Assembly: GCA_964017065.1 (NCBI GenBank) | Contig: OZ024790.1 | Location: 12,287,498-12,351,497, forward strand | Source of the DNA: Haliclona indistincta | Taxonomy: Eukaryota > Porifera > Demospongiae > Haplosclerida > Chalinidae | Reading direction: 5' to 3' | DNA length: 64,000 nucleotides | In this document: positions 33,584 to 45,174 of the stretch, piece after piece | Numbering within the stretch: the first letter of the stretch is position 1 | How the letters are laid out: every line of letters starts with the position of its first letter | The notes under the pieces: model-generated | The model's input: only the letters and a program-made list of their open reading frames with translations | Told to the model about the DNA's origin: nothing | Database searches by the model: none | Made by a program: the position numbers and the translations under genes

Positions 33584-33849
33584 GTAATATGTCAGTCGAT
33601 GCTCAGCTTTTCATCTTCACTCTCTCTGAGGACGAGGAGCCTCACCAACTGGTAGCATACACTCAGCATCGCTCACCTAACCATCGCTGGGTGTGTCAGC
33701 TAGATCTTGATGCCGGGTCTTATACTCTAGTGCCATACACCACTGGATGCTACCTGAAGCCACGAGAGACTGGACCAGTTGCACCACAACCAGTGCCTCT
33801 AATGGATGAGGAGGACGGGAGGATTAGACTAACACAAGCTTGCATGTGA
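33584..33849 (+). pseudogene. Orphan calpain-like domain exon, copy 1
   Basis: Open exon-like block after a good acceptor (tcttcag). It encodes a beta-rich segment (SVDAQLFIFTLSEDEEPHQL ... WVCQLDLDAGSYTLVPYTTG) that looks like a calpain C2-like/SOH-type domain. It stops just after a possible donor at 33846. No start codon or companion protease exon is nearby, so it appears to be a gene fragment carried in the amplified block. The calpain assignment is tentative. Confidence 0.4.
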
Positions 33850-34155
33850 AAAACAGGATATTGTGATCAGGCACTCGGTCACTCACTCCACCCACCCACA
33901 GTTAGATTAGAAAAGATTACGCCACAGTTATAGACTACACCGCCTTTGCTATACAGTAGCTGTTTAATTAATCACATTTTTAATAATATTCTATTGTGTA
34001 GTGCAAATTCTAGAGCGACGGTTCGAGTATGCTAGTGTCCCCTATCCAGTATGTGATGGGTCATGCTACGTCTGACTATATAAGCCTGGTCGTGTGTACT
34101 TGATCTCAGTAACTTACAATGCTTAGCTTTGATCAAGATATACATTCTTCTTTCT

Positions 34156-34930
34156 GGGTGCTCGTAACAAAGGTGCTTTCCCTGATGAAGTAAAGGAGAC
34201 CTATAAATTCACATTCTCTCAACCCTCACTCCGCCCATCAACTACTAGAGAAATATCTTCAGTATTGTTCAAAAGGCCAAGACTCAGGCTCCACGGACTA
34301 TCGATATACCAGTGCTTCTTCTTTGGGTTAGTGGTGCTGGTGTACAGTAGATGAGGCGTGCAGTAACATGCTTGAATTCCACAGGGAGATGATGATGCAT
34401 TCCTGGAGACAGCAATGGCTGATAAACATGGTGACATCTGCACCAACATCACTGTCAGGTATATATTATTCTCGTTGAACAGGGTTCGTAGACTACATGT
34501 CACAACGGCTAAGTGATATTGACCAATCAGGTTGCATAACTGCATGGGTTTATATCTCGTAATGGAATCCCACCATGTAATGCGGTTTTGTGCGCAGAGC
34601 ATAATTTTACAGTGCTCATATCATGGTTGACATCATTTTGTTCACTGTTGCTATGGGCTAAAGAAGTTGGACTGTGCCAGATCTACATGATTAATTTAAG
34701 AAGCTCTCTCACACTGTTACCAATAGCGTCCTCACTATGCTCAGACACTATAACAACAGCTCTTAACTCTGAAACTGCTCAAACCCACGGGATGCATAGT
34801 TTAACTTGTCTGTTAAAAATGTCCACTTTTCAAAAAATAAACAGTTCTGACTTCAACTAGGGTTTGAAATGGTCACATAATGCTAGCATAAAAAATTATA
34901 CAATTTCATTGTATCCAGTGCCGGATTTAT
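34156..34930 (+). pseudogene. Truncated EPHX4-like fragment, copy C (exons 9-10)
   Basis: Matches exon 9 (to about 34327) and exon 10 (about 34383-34457) plus part of intron 10 of EPHX4-like copy 2. The exon 9 acceptor is lost (ctgggtgc for cagggtgc), an 11-base deletion breaks the frame, and exon 11 is missing. One diverged 46-bp minisatellite unit lies just upstream (about 34082-34120). Confidence 0.85.
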
Positions 34931-35505
34931 GCAAGGGCTTTAGGGGGTACAGCCATTGAGGGCCCCAATTCTGTACAAAAACTTTTTTCTTCCTGGGGAA
35001 CTGAACTAGCTACTGCTTACAGTCGACTACAGACAAAGTTAAAACATTCGTTAGTATAAAGAGTCGTTGGTACAGCTGTCTTGCCTGACACAGCTCTGTC
35101 TTGCTTTTTGTATTACCAGGAGTCCATGATCAACCGCGCCTACTAAGAGTAGGAGTGTGAATCGCCCACGCTTTAATTGGATTTTCTGCCAGCGAACTGT
35201 CGCTAGCGGATATACTATTTTTAGCGCAGTTAGACCGCACCTCCTTGAACATGGGCAACCTGAGAGCAACTGTACATGACTGTATGTACTCGTGAAAGCA
35301 TCTGATAGCCTATCCAGCCACATCGTGGCGTCAGTAGATCACCTGTACGTTCGTCGTTCGGCTATCTGATTGTTTCGAAGCTGTTTATCGCTCGATCATA
35401 CAACTGGATCCTTGGAGCTGCTGTGTTGACTTGTCAGCATAGCTGTTCCGCTTCAGTTATGTGTTGTATCACGGCCACTAACCGTAACAACTACTGTTAC
35501 ATCTC
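34931..35505. other. Intergenic sequence up to the assembly gap
   Basis: No coding exon or repeat could be assigned; open frames on the minus strand here look spurious. Confidence 0.4.
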
Positions 35506-35705
35506 NNNNNNNNNNNNNNNNNNNNNNNNNNNNNNNNNNNNNNNNNNNNNNNNNNNNNNNNNNNNNNNNNNNNNNNNNNNNNNNNNNNNNNNNNNNNNNN
35601 NNNNNNNNNNNNNNNNNNNNNNNNNNNNNNNNNNNNNNNNNNNNNNNNNNNNNNNNNNNNNNNNNNNNNNNNNNNNNNNNNNNNNNNNNNNNNNNNNNNN
35701 NNNNN
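35506..35705. other. Assembly gap (200 N)
   Basis: Run of N. A round 200 bases suggests a placeholder of unknown true size. Confidence 0.95.
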
Positions 35706-35851
35706 CCCTTGCATGGTACGCCTAAGGATCGTCGGGAGGGTCGTCCTAACAGGGCCTTCGGCCCTTGATAAGCCTAAGGAACGTCGAGCATTTAGCTAAA
35801 AACTTACACGCTTAGTGTAAGTCTGCAGAAAAAAAAAACAAAAAAAAACCG

Positions 35852-35924
35852 CATTGGGCGAAAATCGAACCCAGAACACTGTATTACAAGCCACAATACT
35901 AAACCGCTGAGCCACCGGAACCTG
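35852..35924 (-). repeat. tRNA-derived sequence (SINE head or tRNA pseudogene)
   Basis: On the minus strand an A-box-like TGGCTCAGCGG is followed about 35 nt later by a B-box-like GGGTTCGATTTTCG and then a T-run. The acceptor and T stems do not pair properly, so it is not a functional tRNA. Confidence 0.45.
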
Positions 35925-35977
35925 CTGGTTGATCCATGCTACAAACAAGCCTTTATATTACCAGTGCCGGTACTATA

Positions 35978-36053
35978 AGATAGAAAGGTCGATCCCGTTG
36001 CCGGGACCGGAGACACAGAAAGGTCGATCCCGTTGCCGGGACCGGAGACACAG
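35978..36053. repeat. 38-bp tandem duplication
   Basis: AGAAAGGTCGATCCCGTTGC CGGGACCGGAGACACA appears twice in direct succession. Confidence 0.85.
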
Positions 36054-36479
36054 TGTTTAGAAAAACAGTGCATGACGGTGTTTCCCAGGCAGCAGGAAAG
36101 CTAAATCCTATTTCTGTGCAAGAGATTATTCCTGTTTATTGCTTGTGCCGCCTCCCAAAATCTGGTCGAATGGCAGAGTGTACTATTTGTGGAGAGAACT
36201 CCCGCAGGTAGTGTGTCGGAATCATCAAGAAGCCTTTCTGTTGTTCACATTGCTATGAAAGTTGAATAATAGTAATTTTAGTTGTTGAAAAATATGCCGG
36301 GGCAGAATGCATAGAGATAAGCTTACATGTATTAAGTGCCGTGTTATACAAGACATCGTACATAGGACGTTGTCGGAGACTACATAGAATAGTAGTGCAG
36401 CGCGTTTTCCGAGTGGGAAGATTAGATTTATTGATAGCAAGGCGTGTAGCGCTATATATAGCGACGTGCAAAGGCGCTA

Positions 36480-36615
36480 TAGGCTTCGCTAGCTACCCAG
36501 ACCAAAATTACTAGGCCAGACCAAAATCTCTAGTAAATTTGGTCCGTCCGGACCAAAATCCCTGACGGCTACAACGGGGATTTTGGTCCGACCGGACTAA
36601 AAGTACCCGGACCAG
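36480..36615. repeat. Hairpin-forming repeat with GGTCCG/CCGGACC motifs
   Basis: The arms TCCGGACCAAAATCCC and GGGGATTTTGGTCCGA face each other across 13 nt, with several more ACCAAAAT copies just before. Confidence 0.6.
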
Positions 36616-37341
36616 ATGTCCAGTGACAATACCTCTGACCAGCACTTACAAAGATAATTATCAGTGACAGTTTATGTAAGTGCAAACGTGCTCCAAAGTC
36701 GCGCACAGCTGGAGTGTCATGCTAACTGGCCTGTTCGCCACGTACTGTAACAGTCAAATAGCTGGTAAAGCGTGCCATTGTTCATGGATCTGACTGGTCG
36801 TAGTTTGCTGCAATAAGTATGCCAAACAGGTCAGTGTAGCTCAGGTTGTCGTGTCATACTCAAGATTACTGTTTTGCACCTATGCTGCAAAGTGCGCAAC
36901 AGCGCCGCTGTAACCAGGAAGCCGGCTTTGTAATGTAAATCAGTGGAGCAAAATCATACAGTAAATGCCACAAAACCCGTTGTAACTCAGCCATTTTAGC
37001 ACCGATTCTAACTAAATTTAGATTTGTGTGCTGCTAAAGATTAGCAGAAGACACCTGAAACAACTACAGTAGTAATTGATTCAGACAGTTTAAACTTTAT
37101 AGTGCACATCTCTACTACATTATCTCTACTTCAATCTTATACTGTTTCCATGAAAAGAGAGGAGGTCAATCTTGCCCAGGCTGTGTACACTGTACACAAG
37201 TCTGGCCGACCACTCTGTTGCCGCTGAGTATCTATCGGTCAATGTTGCAGTCATGGAGTAATCAGTCCCCTTATCGTTTACTACAATATCTAAATACTCA
37301 ACTTATAATTTTTGCTACACTGAATAAATACCGAGTCAACA

Positions 37342-38409
37342 ATGGAGCTGGTCGGAGCATCGAATAACTGCAGTAATATGACTGATCTACGACTACGTCA
37401 ACTGTCATTGAAAATAAAGGTACCAATTGCTGCTGTGTCGCTGGTTGCTTGCATTTTAGCCACGTTGCTGGCTTGCATCTGTCGAGTTGGCCGACGTTTT
37501 ACACACAGGATCTCGTTGTATCTTCTCCTAACCGTTGCGTTTATCGAAGTCACGAACTGTCTGCAGTACTCGATGTACGACTACCAACCAAGCGAGTTGT
37601 ATCACAAGAGTTGCGCCGAGTTGGGTGCTGTAGTGCAGTTGTCGTCGTGGATAATGCTACTTTACATATCAGTGTTGGTGTTTCATCTTGCGTGTCTTAC
37701 TATCCTCATTGAGATAAGATCTACTATATTGATCGGTGTGACTTATCGAGTGCTCATTTTAACTCTCTCTGAACGAGAAACAGCAATGACTGCGAAAGCA
37801 AAACGACAAGCATGGTGTCAGTCTTGAGATCAGCTACATTCTAATACCGATTCTTGTTCCAATGCCTTTTCTCTGGATACCATTCATCAATAATACATTT
37901 GGGATGGCAGGTACGTTTTGCTGGATACGAAGCAAAGATAACTCTGGTAATTTGAACTTAGCCGGCTTGATCGAGTGGTATGCCTTGTGGCACATTCCAT
38001 TGATCTTACTATGCATTATAAACCTGATAACCATTGTTGCAATATTAGTGATTTTATGCAAACGATTGTGCATCAAGAAGACATCTGACAAAGTATATAA
38101 AAACATGCTGAGAGAAAATGCTCCACTTTTGATCTACCCTGTGATCTATAACTTCATTTCTCTGTTTCCACTAGCTCGTCACTTGTATCAGACTATAACT
38201 ATTTCAGAGGAGAGTGACAGTCAAGTGCACTGTGCATTGGTGATAATTGATTCGGTTGCCATATCAAGTTTTTCGCTCTTGCATACTGCTTATTCATTGT
38301 TATTGAGAGACACTATTGGAAACAGCATACATCTGTAACTCGGTGTGGTCATGAGAAGGATCCTCTCATACGCAGTGAATTTCGTATGATCGACAGTACA
38401 CCGATATAA
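37342..38409 (+). pseudogene. cAMP-receptor-like GPCR, copy 2 (frameshifted)
   Basis: Homologous to copy 1 over its whole length, starting at ATG 37342 (NCSNMTDLR). A 4-base duplication around 37818-37823 shifts the frame after the third intracellular region (QAWC), and a deletion of about 10 bases near 38262 removes part of the TM7 approach. The second half stays readable in other frames. Substitution level looks similar to intact copies, so inactivation seems recent. Confidence 0.88.
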
Positions 38410-39837
38410 TTGAGTTATTTACTGGCTAGCGTTTAGCTTTTATGGTTAGCCTAAAGAAACGTAATCATCAATTATTATACATTGTCACTGTTATTTTCAT
38501 GTCCTTTACTTTTTGGGGCTGCTAGACAATTGAGATAGCTGTCCGTCTGTATATTATTTCCTCTATAACTCTAAGTTCCACATAATGCTCATTGAATTCA
38601 AATGTTCATAGTGTATTATCAGAAGCATAACGTTATGTTAAAGTGTGGAAAAGAATGTCACTGAGAATCACAAGATCAATGAATATCATGATCAATAGTT
38701 GTATTCCTGCTATAAATATTTTAATAATAATCTGATGTATTGTAAGCCGTGATTTTATCGTACTTTGTTACTTTAACTCACTACACATGCTGCTCTGATT
38801 ATTAACCCTCGGCGCATGCGCGAGGATTACGGTACTTAATCCTCGGCGCATGCGCGAGGGTTACGGTACTTGGCTTGTCATTCGCTGTCCATCGAGCTGC
38901 AGAGATCAGCGGTCACTTTTACGCGCTGGTAAGGTTATGACATGATAAGCACCGCAATGGCTTGCAATTTGACTCGTGGATTTTGCTAAAGTGCTTTCAT
39001 TCTCGAGTTATGGCTGACTCACCTTGACGGCTATCTTGGACCTCTCTCATGACTACAAAAACGCCCATAGTTGACTACCTATGTACTTGTAGATTCCATC
39101 CAAACTGCAGAACAGCTATGAGTGTGCGTAGACATTTCAGGAAAGAGCCTACACGCTACTACTCACGTGTTCATGGTCACGCCCTTGTGGTCAGCACTTT
39201 GCCGTCTTCTCGTTAATTAGCTAGCACTATACATGTAGCTGCTCCAAACAAGGACCTAACACTACACAATGTGTATGGCACGCCGAGGGTTTTGTGACAT
39301 CTGTTCATTAGCTCAATAAATTTATTATACAACTACTGGGCATTTGATTGGTCAGTGCATGCAAAGCATGATTGACATCAACAGGGATAGTTTAATTATC
39401 TATTATTTATTAGTTACACCATGCCTACCCGGGATGATCTTTTTTAGGCCTAGTTGGATTCATAGTATGGGATGCCGTTTATACCAAAAATCTTTAGCTG
39501 ATTTATAAATCCACACCCGATTTATTCATAATGTTTATCACAGATTTATATAAATCTTAACATCGTTTTATAAACATCTGTTTTTAATCCATTATTCATA
39601 CATGTGCGACTGACTGACTGACTATGTGCGACTGAAATAGCGGTCCAAGCTAAGCCGGCCAAATAAATGCCTATAGCCTAGAGATCCGTTAGCTAGCTAA
39701 TACGAGGCAATTAATTTTTAGCAAAAGCAGGGAGGCAGCTGCTCCTCAGCATTGCCTCATTACTAGTTACCCCATGAACCTATTCATGCCTAACACATCC
39801 AAATGCATTCACTTGATCTCTTTCGCTCTGTCGTCAG
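38410..39837. other. Duplicated 3' flank of the receptor gene
   Basis: The same kind of flank follows copy 1 (32.1-33.5 kb) and copy 5 (47.8-50.2 kb), including the cacatgctgctctgattatta tract. Here it contains a short inverted repeat with CCTCGGCGCATGCGCGAGG around 38812-38875. No gene is seen. Confidence 0.7.
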
Positions 39838-40103
39838 GTAATATGTCAGTCGATGCTCAGCTTTTCGTCTTCACTCTCTCTGGGGACGAGGAGCCTCACC
39901 AGCTGATAGCATACACTCAGCATCGCTCACCTAACCATCACTGGGTGTGTCAGCTAGATCTTGTTGCTGGATCTTATACTCTAGTGCCATACACCACTGG
40001 ATGCTGCCTGAAGCCACGAGAGACTGGACCTGTAGCACCACAACCAGTGCCTCTAACGGATGAGGAGGACGGGAGGATTAGACTAACACAAGCTTGCATG
40101 TGA
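39838..40103 (+). pseudogene. Orphan calpain-like domain exon, copy 2
   Basis: Nearly identical to the block at 33584-33849 and still open (SVDAQLFVFTLSGDEEPHQL...). Again no start and no companion exons. Confidence 0.45.
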
Positions 40104-40454
40104 GAAACAGGGTATTGTGATCAGGCACTCTTTCACTCACTCCACCCACCCACAGTTAGATTAGAAAAGATTACGCCACAGTTAGACTACACCGCCTTTG
40201 CTATACAGTATTAATTAATAACACTTTTAATAATAATTATTCTATTGTGTAGTGCAAATTCTAGAGCGACGGTTCGAGTATGCTAGTGTCCCCTATCCAG
40301 TATGCGATGAGTCATGCTACGTCTGACTAAGCCTGGTCGTGTGTGCTTGATCCCAGTAGCTTATGGTAGTAATACAACCTGGTTGTGTGTACTTGATCAT
40401 GATCCCAGTAACTTACAATGCTTAGCTTTGATCGAGATAAACATTCTTCTTTCA

Positions 40455-41363
40455 TGGTGCTCGTAACAAAGGTGCTTTTTTGATGAAGCATAGATAATAC
40501 AGTACACGGATGAAGTAATGGAGGCCTATAAATTCACATTCTCTCAACCTGGTGCCCTCACTCCGCCCATCAACTACATCAGGAATGTGTTCAGTGCTGT
40601 TTCAAAGGGCAAGACTCAGGCTCCACGGACTATCGATATACCTGTGCTACTTCTTTGGGTTAGTGGTGCTGGTGTACAGGCGTGCAGTAACATGCTTGAA
40701 TTCCACAGGGAGATGATGATGCATTCCTGGAGACAGCAATGGCTGACAAACATGGTGAGATCTGCACCAACATCACTGTCAGGTATTTATTATTTTCGTT
40801 GAACAGGGTTCGTAGACTACATGTCACCATCATGGCTAAGTGATATTGACCAATCAGGTTGCGTAACTGCATGGCTTTGATAAATCTCATAATGGAATCC
40901 CACCATGTAATGCGGTTTTGTGCACAGAGCATAATTTTACAGCACTCATGTCATGGTTGATGACATTTTTGTTCACTGTTGCTATGGGCTAAAGAAGTTG
41001 GACTGTGCCAGATCTACATGATTACTCTCACACTGTTACCAATAGCGTCCTCACTATATTATGCTGAGACACTATTGCAACAGCTCTTAGCTCTCAAATT
41101 CCTCAAACCAACGGATCATCCATGGTCTAACTTGTCTGTTAAAATGTCCACTTTAAAAAAAAACAGCTTTGACTTCAACTAGGGTTTGGAATGGTCACTT
41201 AATAATGCTAGCATAAAAAATTATATATACAACAATTTTCATAGAAACACAGCTCATTGCTATAATTTCAATTACAATTTGCAGGCACATTCCTGATTGC
41301 AGTCACTGGGTGCAGCAAGATAGACCTGAACTGGTCAACCAGTACATGAGGGAGTTCCTGTAA
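40455..41363 (+). pseudogene. Truncated EPHX4-like fragment, copy D (exons 9-11)
   Basis: Contains exon 9 (to about 40658, broken at its 5' end by an insertion with gatgaagcatagataata), exon 10 (40709-40782) and exon 11 (41285-41363, ending at the normal stop). Exons 1-8 are absent. Two diverged 46-bp units precede it (about 40328-40410). Confidence 0.88.
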
Positions 41364-41863
41364 TTAGAAGGGAATAATTAAACTCTCTTCAGAACCTAAC
41401 ACTATGATTCATTCCCTCAAGAGTTTATCAACTCTTGCTACCCTATATACTGTATTGGACCTGAGGTGTGTATTGTTAACAAATAATTATAACTTTTGGA
41501 TTTACATTATCAGGACAACCTGCTTTTAGATAGGTTTTCTTTATGATGCTTGTACTCTGCGGTGATGTCTTTAAGATCCCATAGCTGGTTTGCTAAGAAA
41601 ATGTGTACTTATCTACACTCCAAACTGCTTTTATGGTGCAGGCATGCAGACATTTACTTGTATTGTGTACACAGAAGACTCCATGAACTCAGTAAAATCA
41701 ACTTATTTACTCCAAAACCTACTTTAGTGTAGAAATTATGTGGAGTGTTTCTACGAATGGCCGGCTTTGTAGTAAACTACAGATTTTATCTACTTGCTAC
41801 TATGCATGTTCAATGAATTAGCGTCGCTAAACAGGCAACAGAGTCTGAAAAGTATACTTGATA

Positions 41864-42005
41864 CAGCGGTTTTATTACATCTTGCACGCGTAGAGCGTGA
41901 ACCGTGTTCAACCTAAATCACGCAATGTAATATAATACCTTCCATATAAGGCACGGATGACGCTTTACGCTTTTGTGGCTGTTGCAAGGAGTAACAAAAC
42001 CGCTG
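41864..42005. mobile_element. MITE, 142 bp, TA target, directly before a receptor ATG
   Basis: Ends CAGCGGTTTTATTAC and GTAACAAAACCGCTG, flanked by TA. The copy at 52.5 kb has the uninterrupted site. It ends three bases before the ATG at 42008 and supplies an upstream in-frame ATG at 41957. Confidence 0.8.
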
Positions 42006-42007
42006 TA

Positions 42008-43126
42008 ATGGAAGAAGCACGCTATGTATCGAATAACTGCAGTGCACAGAACGGGACTGATCTAAGGCAACTGATGTTGAAAATCAAGGTGTCTATTGCT
42101 ACAGTTTCCGTCGTTGCTTGCATTACGGCCGCGTTGCTGGCTTGCGTCTGTCGAGTTGGCCGACGTTTTACTCACCGGATCTCGTTATATCTTCTCCTGG
42201 CTGTTGCGTTTAACGAAGTTACGCACTGTCTACAGTACTCGATGTACGACTACCAACCAAACAACGATTTGTATTATGTGAGTTGCGAGATCTTGGGCGC
42301 TCTATTGCAGTTATCGTCCTGGATAATGCTACTCTTCACATCAGTACTGGTGTTTCATCTTGCGTGTCTTACTATTCTCATTGAGATAAGACGTACTATA
42401 TTGATCGGTGTGACTTATCGAGTGCTTATTTTAACTCTCTCTAAACAAGAAACAGAAGCAACTGCCAAAGCAAAGCGACAAGCATGGTGTCTTGAGATCA
42501 GCTACATTCTAATACCGATTCTTGTTCCAATGTCTTTTCTCTGGATACCATTCATCAATAATGCATATGGGATGGCAGGTACATGGTGCTGGATACGAAA
42601 CAAAGATGACTTTTGTGAAGAGAACTTAGCTGGCTTGATCGAGTGGTATGCCTTGTGGTACATTCCATTGATTTTACTGTGCATTATTAACCTGATGATT
42701 ATTGTTGCAATAGTAGTGATCTTGTGCAAACGATTGTGCATCGAGAAGACATCTGACAAAGTATATAGAAACATGCTGAGAGAAAATGCTCCACTTTTGA
42801 CCTACCCTCCACTTTGACCTAAGTTGTAGATCACAATCTACAACTTCTTTTTCTTGTTCGCACTAGCTCGCCGCTTGTATGAAACTATGCCTAATGCAGA
42901 GACCAATGATAATCAAGTACAGCGAGCATTAATGATAATGCATTCAGTTGCTTCACCAACTCGAGGCTTGTTCTTTGCTCTTGCATACTGCTTGTTCATT
43001 GTCATTGAGAGACACTATTGGAAACAATATAAACGGCATGCAGCTAAATCTCGACGACCTGCACATGAAAAGAATTCACTTGTTCGCAGTGAATTTGGCA
43101 TGTTTGACAGTGAATTACCTTATTAA
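42008..43126 (+). pseudogene. cAMP-receptor-like GPCR, copy 3 (stop-containing insertion)
   Basis: Colinear with copy 6 from ATG 42008. After APLLTYP the sequence has a net +24-base complex insertion (about 42809-42835) with in-frame stops, then continues in the same frame through TM6, TM7 and the tail to 43126. The product would end before TM6-TM7, so it should not work as a receptor. The tail also differs (KQYKRHAAKSRRPAHEK). Confidence 0.85.
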
Positions 43127-43383
43127 ACAGCGTAATAATATTTTTCATTAGTATTACTTTTCTAATTCATTTGTGATTATGTATACCAGGAGACGATTTT
43201 TCCCAGTTATTATCTTTATCTCATTGTGTGTCACAAATTAATTAATGATTGATACAGTGAGCTGAATGATTACAGGAGCCCATGCATGATGATTATTATA
43301 ATTATAGTAATCTCTGGGGCACTCAAACTATTTGAGCGCTTCCAGTTCATCAGCTATTGCACTTTCTGAGTAAAATATTAGGG

Positions 43384-44095
43384 AGGCACGGTAGTGACTC
43401 CCTATGTAGGGTTGAACGGGAAAACAAGATGGCGGCTACATACAATGTATTAGCGTTCAAACGCTGATATTTCGCCTGGTGATGAATTGTATACGTCAAA
43501 AGACACCTAAATCTGCTCTCTGGCGTTGCCCCATCTTACAGTAGCAAGGAGATTGCTCGAAGTTGTTACTAAAGTGACGAACGGTGAAAATCGAGTTTCG
43601 TCATCTTCGTTTCTTTCTTTCGTTCGTTCGTTCGTTCGTCTTTCCTCCCTCCCTCCCTCCCTCCCTCCCTTCCTTCCTTTCTTTCTTTCTTTCTTCAGCG
43701 CGCCTAGTGCCTTTACGCGACCAATGCCGAGACCAAAACACCCACGAACAGTCGTGAAATTCTCCTGGCTTTGTTTTTACCGAAACGGCGATATAAATTC
43801 CGCGATTTCTCGATCGTGATCCATTGTCAGCTAAGTGTTAGACGCCATTATTGTGATTGCGCAATGCGCACGTGACCAAGCAGTGGTTAGCGCACGTGAC
43901 CAAGCACTAGCTTGACTATCGCCACGCCGTATGGATCACGGAGAACACCTGGAGTCTTCGAAGAGCGGTAAGCTCGTATTGGATCACCATTCTGCGCTTA
44001 CCAGATAAGTACAACCGCCTACTAACAAGTGAGGGCGGGCTCGTATCCGTTGGCGAGCTGATATGTACAGCATAACAATTATTTTTGGCTACAAG
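43384..44095. repeat. Pyrimidine-tract repeat element, copy 1
   Basis: Begins ggcacggtagtgactccctat and contains AACAAGATGGCGGCTACATA, a pyrimidine microsatellite of about 90 bp (TTCG, CCCT, TTTC units, 43608-43696) and a right part with GCGCACGTGACCAAGCA. The same element recurs at 55514-56980 with a huge tract. Confidence 0.85.
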
Positions 44096-44223
44096 TTTAA
44101 AATTCTTAATAATAAAGAATAGCCATCAACAACAGGAAAACTAAACCAAAGGTGGAAACAAAGACAGCTCAGTACGTGCATAATATTGAACTGCACTTCA
44201 CCGAAAAAGAAAAAAGGACGCAA
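44096..44223 (-). mobile_element. LINE fragment
   Basis: Matches 58430-58542, the 5' portion of the LINE at 57-58.5 kb, joined here directly to the pyrimidine element. Confidence 0.7.
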
Positions 44224-44615
44224 ACAAGAAAATTAAAACATTTCTATTGAAATCAAAAGGATGTGGGGTTGTGAAGTCTACCACTGGTCCACAATGTAAA
44301 CTAACAAGGAACAAGCATGAAATGGTAACACGATTGACTTGCTAACAGACCATAGATCCCTACATCAGTGGCTGTACATAAGATCAATATTTCACGGTCA
44401 CAAGCTGAATGCATGTTAGGTGTCAGTCAACAGCAACTAGCTGAACTAGCTGTAGCCAACCACAGCAGCCACTGATGTAGGGATCTATGGTCTGTTAGCA
44501 AGTCAATCGTGTTACCATTCCATGCTTGTTCCTTGTTAGTTTACATTGTGGACCAGTGGTAGACTTCACAACCCTACATCCTTTTGATTTCGATAGAAAT
44601 CTTTTTAATTTTCTT
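44224..44615. mobile_element. Foldback element A1, ~155-bp arms
   Basis: The left arm starts ACAAGAAAATT and the right arm is its near-perfect inverse; arms meet a central loop near CCTACATCAGTGGCTG. A second copy lies at 58543-58931. No ORF. Confidence 0.88.
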
Positions 44616-45174
44616 TAAAAATGGAACTGCTCATGTTATTATCTCTGAATATCCAGTAGCCTTGCATGTCCCGTTGTATTTGACTTGTAGGCAGATTTTC
44701 CTGAACTAGAATTTCACATATACCTTTGGTGTTTTGAGTTTTGTTAACATGCATGCACAGTGCACGACGGTTCAGATCTCAATAATACAAATCTATGATT
44801 ATACATTGTCAAGAATCAATTAGACCACACAAAGTTAATATTCCGTTTCTGGTCCAATTAGTTGACCATGCAGGTGATCAGGCTTTTTATAAATCAAACC
44901 AAGCAGACTAATGCCAACACTGATGTTTTTCTGCAGACTTTGTTGTGACCATGAGGTGACTTGTCTGTTTACACAAAATTTTAGTCACTAGACTGTTGTT
45001 GCTGTTGTAAATCAGCAGTTTCCAATACTGTTTACTATACAAAACCTATATTCAGATAATACTAGATACAATACACATTATGTTCTATATATTGTTAATA
45101 TATGTGTAGCCTGAACAGAGACGATAATCAATAGTAAAGTCAGGTCATAGACAATCAACAGTGTCCAGCAAATA

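Noticed and set aside
35852..35924. Functional tRNA gene on the minus strand
   Set aside because: A- and B-box-like sequences and a T-run are present, but acceptor and T stems do not pair; kept only as a tRNA-derived repeat.
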